Source of the DNA: Owenia fusiformis
Taxonomy: Eukaryota; Annelida; Polychaeta; Sabellida; Oweniidae
Direction of reading: 5' to 3'
Length of the DNA stretch: 64,000 bases
Assembly (NCBI GenBank): GCA_903813345.2
Contig: CAIIXF020000008.1
Span: 18,026,822-18,090,821, forward strand
A model generated the notes under the pieces. The model ran no database searches. It was given only the letters and a program-made list of their open reading frames with translations, and was not told the origin of the DNA. The translations under genes and the position numbers were made by a program. Shown here piece by piece: positions 51,501-60,500 of this stretch. The stretch's first letter is position 1; every line of letters begins with the position of its first letter.

Positions 51501-54500
51501 AACACATCTGATAGGGCATAATAGAATTCATTCTGGAGAAAAACCATATCATTGCAAATTGTGTCCACGAAAATTTGCAGAGAAATGTAATCTTTCATAT
51601 CACCACAAGAAATGGCATGTTGAAGAAAAACCTTACAGGTGTGATATTTGTTCACTAAAATTTGTTCGTAAAAGTGATTATAAACAACACTGTATGACTC
51701 ACACTGGAGAGAAACCATTTAAATGTGACATTTGCCCAGGGAGATTTTCAAGGAAATCAAGTTTGAATTCACATAAGAGAGCAGTTCATCAAGAAAAGCA
51801 ATTTAAATGCCAGATTTGTTCCAAAAAATATTCCACAAAAGATGGTCTGATAAACCATACAAGAATCCATACTGGTGAAACACCTTTTAAATGTGAAGTG
51901 TGTTTGGAAGAATTTGCCCGCAGCTCTAATTTGAACTATCACGTATTGACAAATCACATAAATGAAAAAAACTATAAATGTCAAATTTGCTCAAAAGCAT
52001 TTTATAGAAAGCATGAACTTGCTATACATAATAGAACACATACTGGCGAGAAGCCATATAAGTGTGAGTTTTGTTCTAAAAGATTCAATCAAAGCTCACA
52101 TTGTTACACCCACCAAAAACTGGTCCACATGCGCAACAAAGTAGACTAGATTTAAAGATTTGTTAGTTCAAAAATAATAGTTATTTTGTTATATTCTCGT
52201 ATAAGTACATCCATTGATTTGATTTTTATAAGTAATTTTTTACCTTAAGGTTTGTAAATGACCTTCATAAAATAAAAATGTAAATTTACAGGGTGGGCAA
52301 AGAACAATACGGTTAATAAATTAAAAAGGATGTAAAAGTATCAAAAATGGTATATCTGTTTCACATTATGCAGCATATAAATACCTTACTGTGAACATGA
52401 TTTAATCCAAATATATATGGTAAATACTACATCATTGCGTTCAGTTTAGGAAACAACTGGGGGTGGATCAAACTGACCTATACCTCAAATCAGTATCTAA
52501 CTTTTTAATTCAATTAAGGTATCAGTATTACCAATTTTAATTTGAAAATGTGATTTGTTATCTGGCCCACCCTATTACTGTAATAACGTTGAACGTTCTT
52601 TTTTATATAAAATATAACAGTGAATAAACAATAACTTGTATTTTGTTATCAATTCTATAATAAACTGGAAACTCAAGGAGGATTGGCAGCCATTGTTCAA
52701 ACTTGATACTCAGTTGCCTGCAGTGGAACAATTTAGTTAAAATATTTATATTAATTTCGTTGAAAGATGGCATATTACAAATATTTTGGTAGAGTATTCA
52801 AGCTTCCTCAGATTCCTTTAGTCTTCAAAATATGAGTAATATAATGTTACCAAATTGGTCTACTCCGGGCAACGCAGTATCGAGTTTGAATAACAGCTTC
52901 CAATACTCCTCTAGCATCTTATTTCTCAAAACAATGTCCTATCTCATTTGACATGTCTTGAAGTTTATTGTACTAATTTTTGACCTTTGAATATGATACT
53001 TCCTCCAATTAGGCTGATTCACATTTTATGTAACCCTTTTTCATTTGTCAATTTTCCTCAGAGTAAATAAACTCATGTTTCTCAAGATTTAAAAAGAGAA
53101 ATCAACATTTCAGCTTTATTTTTGAATGTTTAAAAAGAATGAACATAAGAATGCCAAAAAATCAAACAGTAACCCCCGGGCAGTAACCATAATATTCACT
53201 TTTGAATGCTGTTAAAAACAACATTTAACTTGAAATCACCTAAAATACTGCATAATATTATGTAGCCTTATGTAACAGACTAAGAACTATAAACATAAAA
53301 AACATGAAACATTCTTTAGCCTTTGTAACAGTTTCTAAGCTGATATTTTTTGCAAGGGAGCCTTCACTTATGATCAATGACACATGACCTCCCACAACCA
53401 ATCAAAAAGTGTGTAATAATATACCTGGAATCTTGCCAATCAGCTGTCTTGTATTAAAGGTCACATAGAAAATCACATGATAAATTCCTGTCTTGCTGAA
53501 GATTTAAAGTATTGGTGAGTATAATTCACAGTCATATGATATTTGAAAATAATATAGTGTAAATGTGTATAAGAAAATATTATTAGGTTAGAATGAACAT
53601 TATTGTAGTCCGCATTTATACCATGCCAGGACTAAAGTCCTGAGAATATCCCACTCCAAATCGATTGCCTATATCATGGGAGAATAGAATAATCCACACT
53701 TCTTTACACTTTAATACCTACCTCAACGAATTGCTGAATATTTTAGGATTCATTTTATGTAGTTGAATCCCTAATGATATGGGTGTATCGGCAGAGCGAG
53801 GACGTTTTTGTTTTTGGTCGCAATTTTGTGTGCGAGGTGCGACCTTTCTCAATGAAAGAGGAAAACGTCCTCGTTTTGCAGATGAACCCACACGATTGGC
53901 GATTCAACCACATGAAAAAGAATGCACTCTGGAATTTATCAAGGTTGGTATTTTGAGTGTAAAAGATCTGGATTATTCTCCCGCATTGTAATCATACAGG
54001 CAAAAGATTGAATGTTCTCAGGACTACAGTCTTGCCACAAGACTGTGGACCTCCCCCCCTTATCTACTTCACCAACAGGAGAAGTGTGTGGTTGGGAAGG
54101 GGGGGGGGGGCTCACAATGGCTTGTAGCTAGACTATATTGTTCAGGAAACTGATTTTCCCTTCACTGTTCAACACATACATGTAAGTATGACGGAAACAA
54201 AATTTATAACTAATTCATTTTTTCCCTTTCAGATACAGTATTAATACGTCATTACCAATTGAGCATCACCAATATTTACCTCCTAATAGATATTTTCTAC
54301 AAATGGAAGGCACCATGGATACAACAGTCACAAACAATGACACTGTCATCAATGACACAATCAAAGAAGCCACTGTGAACAATGGCATCATCGATAATAC
54401 TAATGTGAACAACAATGACACCAATGCTGTAAACAATTACATCGTTGATAATGTCTCTGTGAACTTTGACACCAGCGATGATGCTGTGAACAATGACACC

Positions 54501-57500
54501 ATGGATAATTTTACTCTGAACAATGTTACCATCCATAATGCTACTCTGAACAGCACCATTGATAATGCCACTGTGAACTATGACACCAGTGATAATGCTG
54601 TGAACAATGACACCATTGATAATGCCAATGTGAACTATGACACCAGCGATGATGCTGTGAACAATGACACCATGGATAATTTTACTCTGAACAATGTTAC
54701 CATCCATAATGCTACTCTGAACAACACCATTGATAATGCCACTGTGAACTATGATACTAGTGATAATGCTGTGAACAATGCCACCATTGATAATGATACT
54801 CTGAACAATAACACCGTTGATAATGCTACTGTGAACAATGGCATTATCGATAATTCTGTAAACAATGATACTATCAGTTATGCTGATGATGCTGTTAACA
54901 TTGACACACTCAATAATGATACTGTGAATGGTGACACTATCAGTTATCCTAATGATTCTGTGAATGATGACACCATCAATAATGATACTGTAAACAATGA
55001 CACCATTGTTAATGGTTCTGTGAACAATGACACCATCAATAATGATACTGTAAACAATAACACCAACGATAATGCTTCTGTGAACAATGACACCAACGAT
55101 AATGCTTCTGTGAATAATGACACCATCGATAATGCTTCTGTGAACAATGACACCAACAATAATGCTTCTGTGAACAATGACACCATCGATTATGGCACAG
55201 TTAATAAGGCCACTGATGATAACAGTAACAATTTTTCAGAAACAAGATACAAAGTTTCTAGATCCATTGACTGTCATCCATGTGTTGTATCACTATGTCA
55301 ATTAGAGGTGAAGCATATGAAATCTTGTAACAAACGATCAAGTCAAAAAATCAAATCAAATGCTTCCCCGAATCAATATAAATGTGACCTATGTTTTCAT
55401 TCATTTAAAAGAAAACATAGCCTGAATGCGAATATGGAAATACATACTGGAAAGAAGAAATTCAAATGTGAAACTTGTTCAAAAGCATTTAGGAGAAAAT
55501 GTGACATGATCAAACACATACAGAGACATACTGAAGAGAAGAAATTCAAATGTGACACTTGTTCAAAAGCATTTACAAGAAAGTGTGACATGATCAAACA
55601 CATACAGAGACATACTGAAGAGAAGAAATTCAAATGTGACACTTGTTCAAAAGCATTTACAAGAAAGTGTGACATGATCAAACACATACAGAGACATACT
55701 GAAGAGAAGAAATTCAAATGTGACACTTGTTCAAAAGCATTTACAAGAAAGTGTGACATGATCAAACACATACAGAGACATACTGGAGACAAAGCATTTA
55801 GATGTAAAGTTTGCAGCAAAACATTTCGGGAAAAGGCAGCATTGATAATTCACTCTTTCACACACATTCAAGTGAAAACCTTCAGGTGTAATATTTGTAA
55901 TACAAAATTCACCCTAAACAAAACATTAGAGGAACATCAAAAAATCCATGAAAAGGGAATTCTCTATCGGTGTAGTATCTGTTCCAGAGTGTTTACATCA
56001 GAGAGATGTTTCCATGAACATACCAAGGTTCACTCTCGGGAAAACCCTTACAAATGTGGCATTTGTTTTAAAGTTTTTGCCTCAGATGATGGTCTCATAA
56101 GGCACAGCAAGGTGCATGCAATAGAAAATCCCTACAAATGTGACATAAGCTCACAAGCTAAAAAGAAAGCATACAAGTGCCGAATTTGTACTTCATCATT
56201 TACACAGAAAGCCAGTCTGAAACGACATGTGGATATTTACCATGTTAATAGAACAGAAAATCCTTATAAATGTTATAACTGCAAGAGAGCATTTAAGCAA
56301 AAGGGCAATTATGTTCAACACTGTAAAGCAGTCCATGAAGGCTATAAACCATACAAATGTGAGACATGTTCCAAGACATTTGCAACCAAATCCAATCTTG
56401 GACAACATATGCGATTCCATACTTGTGAAAAACCCTTTCAATGTAAAATGTGTCCAGAAAAATTTGCAGGTAAATCTAACTTGATTTTTCATCACAAGAA
56501 GAAACACACTGAGGAAAGACCTTTCAAATGTGAAAAATGTTCACAAGGGTTTGTGCGCATGATGGATCTCAATCGCCACATAAAGACACACACTGGAGAA
56601 AGAGCCTTTAAATGTAACATTTGCTCAAAGACATTTCCAAGGAAATCAAGTCTTAAGGTACATGATATGGTGCATCAAGAAAAACAATTTAAATGTCAGT
56701 TTTGTTCTAGAGCTTATGCTAGTAAAATTGGTCTTTTTGAGCACAGTAGGACACATACTGGAGAGAAACTATACTGTAAGAAATGCGAAGAACAATTCAC
56801 CCACAGTTCTACTTTGAAATATCATATGTTAACAATTCACACAAATAACAGAAACTACAAATGTCAAATTTGCTCAAAGGCCTTTTTCAGAAAATTTGAC
56901 CTTGTTTTTCATAACAGAACTCATACTGGTGAAAGACCGTTCAAATGTGAATTTTGTTCAAAAACATTCAGTCAGAACTCACATTGTAACACTCATGAAA
57001 AACTGGTTCACTTGCAGAAAACAGATACCCTAAGTAAAATATGACATTATGACCTGATATGGCAGTTTTGCACTTCTTTTGTTAATGTTAGCAGTTACAG
57101 ATGGTGTCCAGCCATCAACAGTTGTTGAAGTTATTCTTGTTAAGCTTGAGGGGTAAATGATGATTTTTGTTCTGACAAAATCTTGATTTTCTGTTGGAAT
57201 TCAGGTAAGTAAAAAGAACATTTTCAAATTCCATTATACAATAATAAAATTGGTTTTTCTAAAGCTGTCAACATTTTGACACAATTTGTTTATTTGCTTT
57301 TCATGCTCATGATTCAAATATTGATCAAATATTGAATCCCTTTACTTATGAGAGACTGTATTCTGGTAAAACATATGAATATTATGTTTATGTTTTGTAC
57401 ATTGACTGTTTAGAGTACCATTTAACTGCGTTTGAGTGTATTATAGCTGATTTTTCATTTTTCAAGTTACTGTATGTACATTTTGCTTTTAAATTTTACC

Positions 57501-60500
57501 ATATACCAGGTATATTTACTTCATTTTTAATTAGTTTAGTTTATATTTTGTTCAATTACTTTAGTTAACAGATATCATTAAAAAATTTCATTGTGACAAA
57601 CATACAGAAGCCTCAGTGCAGAGGAGATCAATTATACTTATCGTGTACAAATTGAAAAAAAAAAGTGATTGGAGAACTTTTAAGTGTTACCAAAAATAAA
57701 TAATTTAATAAGTAAAATATAGTCTTGTTCATTTGATAACACACAGAAAAAGTTTTGAGTTCAAAACAATTCAGTTTGCAAACAGCATTGGACATCCATC
57801 CCTAATAAACCCCCATCCCTCAAATTATCATTACTCCCGCCACAAATGAAAGGAACTAATATTAACAATTGCCTCTTCAGATAATTTGATCTTGCTAGAC
57901 ATATTAGACTTCATACTGGGGAAAGGCCATTCAAATGTGAATTTTGTCCAAAAGCATTTAGTAAAAGGTCATACCAGAGGAACCTCGAGCGAAAAGTACA
58001 TTTGGATAATAAGGGAAAATGAATAAAATCTAGAAGACATTGGCTCACAAAGAAAAGACGCAATTTACCATGTTCCACTGCTCTCCTTTTCAACATTTTA
58101 TAGCAGATCTGCATTCTTCATATACTCATTAGAATACATTAACCTCTTGAATCCCAGGTTCTAAAATTGGTTGAAACCAGAGAATTTTTCATTTTTTGCC
58201 ACCTTTTGACATTTTACTACACACCTATACAACTTTAGATGCTCAACTTAGTAAAATTAGATGACACAGATCATCCCTTAACATTTTGAAACAATTTTTG
58301 TGTAAATTGGATGAAAGTTGTTCAAATTAGAGCAATTTTAGTGAAAACTTTTGTGACAGATTTTTTCGCCACTCAAGGTAGTCAAGAGGTTAATAATAGC
58401 AGACCAAGCTAAATTTCTTAAAGGTAGTAAGAAGGATAAAAACAAACTCCCTACCTGCTCTAATAGAATCCTCGCCCTTTCCTTCAATTCTTCGTGACGC
58501 GACGCACGTTTATTCTGGCCATCTCCCTCAGTTCCATTCCCAGCATTCCCAAGCTTCCTCCTCATCACCTCCTTCGTAGGTGACGATGAAGTCGATGATG
58601 TGTTGCTACTGGATTGTGATGATGTCATCCTCTGAGGTGGAGATGGTGACTTTTTGGGTGGGGCTACGTTGATGATCAATGGTGGCTCAGGCTCAGGACT
58701 GAAGCCAGGAATCACTGGAAGCTTTCTCTTGACCTGAAAAGTACCATGATTACAGTAAATAAAGACTGAGGATTAAATATCTATGTAAAGGAATGCAACA
58801 TAATTCAAATTAACATATTAAACATATTTTTTATAAGGTGTTTTAATGTGTACTTTATGTTATACTTTGTCGAATGACTCAAAAAGTGACTGAGTGAAAT
58901 GAGTTTTTCAGATAAGTTGATTTGAATAAAGACATCGAAAATTTAATTCTGTTTTGGGATTTTCAAAGTCCAATTACTGTTATTTACATTGTTCAATCAT
59001 ATCTGATTTATTGTGCATTTCAGTAATTTCACAATATCTTTTACTAAGCTTGTAGATTTAGATGAATTCAGCTCATAAATTATATTCTGTACTTAAAAGA
59101 ATTTTACTAGAATACAGTAGTTACATGTAGAAGAAAGCTTGAATAATCCTGCATATTATGATGATGTTATAAAATTCTTGTACCATTTGAAATATACATG
59201 ATTAGTGATTTTAAGTAACCAAAATGCATTCTAAACTTTATTTTATGAATAATATTACTTATTAATTGCATGCGTGTGGTTAGTAAACTATCAGTTAAGA
59301 ACAAAATCAGTTTCTCCAAGATTAGTATGTTAAGGTTCATAGCATGCACTTAAAAGGACAAAATATTAGGTTAGATAAGACAATCATAGATGTCACACAT
59401 AGCTTGCAAACAAAACTAGATTTAAGCAATGCCCTTTTCCATTTTGAGCAAGACAAGGCTTTAACATGACAAATACTGTAGTCACTATGTGTAGTCACAT
59501 TAACATTCATGTCACCACCTGCCATTTGTTATAAACACCAACCCCTAAACATTGACCGCTGAACACTGTTCACAAAATTGTTGGAGACAATATATCACTA
59601 CTTTTGATGGAGATGGTGACTTAAAAAATACAAGATCAGTTTTCAAATTAGACATTGATTAGTTTTCTATCTATATTTCTATCTATATTTTCACATTTTT
59701 GCTATAGATAACTGACAAAAATTTGTTTTTGTTATGATGCAATTAACAATAAAGATTATAAAGCTTTCAATACTGGCAATTAAATTATGTTATGTTTTTG
59801 TTATGGTTTCATTTAGGAAGTCAGCTGGTTAGTATTTAAGCTATAAGCAAATCATGCCTTAGTTCATTAGACCCATGATGCAGATTAGAAACCTTACATC
59901 ATTCATGAATATTTGTCTTTCAGAAGTTTTTACCCATCACATTAACCCAAAAATTAAACATGCCAGGGTACATATTATATTAGCAAAATTCAAAAGGTTA
60001 ATATTTTCATTGTAAATGAATGAATTTGAATGATGGGTAATAACATCCTTTATCTAAACGTTAGCCCTTCTCCAGAGAGAGTTTATTCCCAGAAGCCCCA
60101 GAAAGCATTCTGCCTCTTGGCTGACATGACACTAGATTTACATATTATATAACTTAACGAAGTTCACATCAAAATCTTTTAACTGAAGTCATGCAATAGC
60201 ATCTTGGCTGTTGGAAATAAACCTCACTTGACCCCAAATTGTCAGTTTGACATTGACCCCAAAGGTCACACAGAGGTCATTGAGTGAATACCTTATCCAC
60301 TAAAGAAAATGCTTGTTTTATATATCTGTTGCCTGTAGACTTATGTTCGAGGTAGTTTATTACACGATCCAGGGAAGCTTGATCTAACAAGGCTAAAAGC
60401 TAAAACATGAAAGCAATACATTAGTTTTATATTTCACATACATGCATATATCACACACATTGAAGGGTTTAAACTTCACACTTAAGTTTGTCTGTACATG

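Larger units (their letters stand above)
45279..58454 (-). other. EHBP1 intron, 13.2 kb, hosting zinc-finger genes
   Basis: The donor is GTAGGG at 58454. The EHBP1 transcript reads this intron in the direction opposite to two nested C2H2 genes (50068-52149 and 54303-57044) and a relic of a third. The 5' half (plus coordinates 45400-49340) is dominated by inverted repeats and the CATGGTAT-type satellite. The 52150-54230 spacer holds the mariner-like fragment and element M copy 4. Confidence 0.85.

Noticed and set aside
50600-51718. Several antisense open frames within zinc-finger gene 1
   Set aside because: Shadow frames created by the regular spacing of Cys and His codons on the opposite strand.
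53774-53991. Two overlapping plus-strand frames (60 and 70 codons) upstream of zinc-finger gene 2
   Set aside because: The sequence around them contains an internal inverted repeat (GCGAGGACGTTTT / AAAACGTCCTCG), and neither frame has a recognisable motif.
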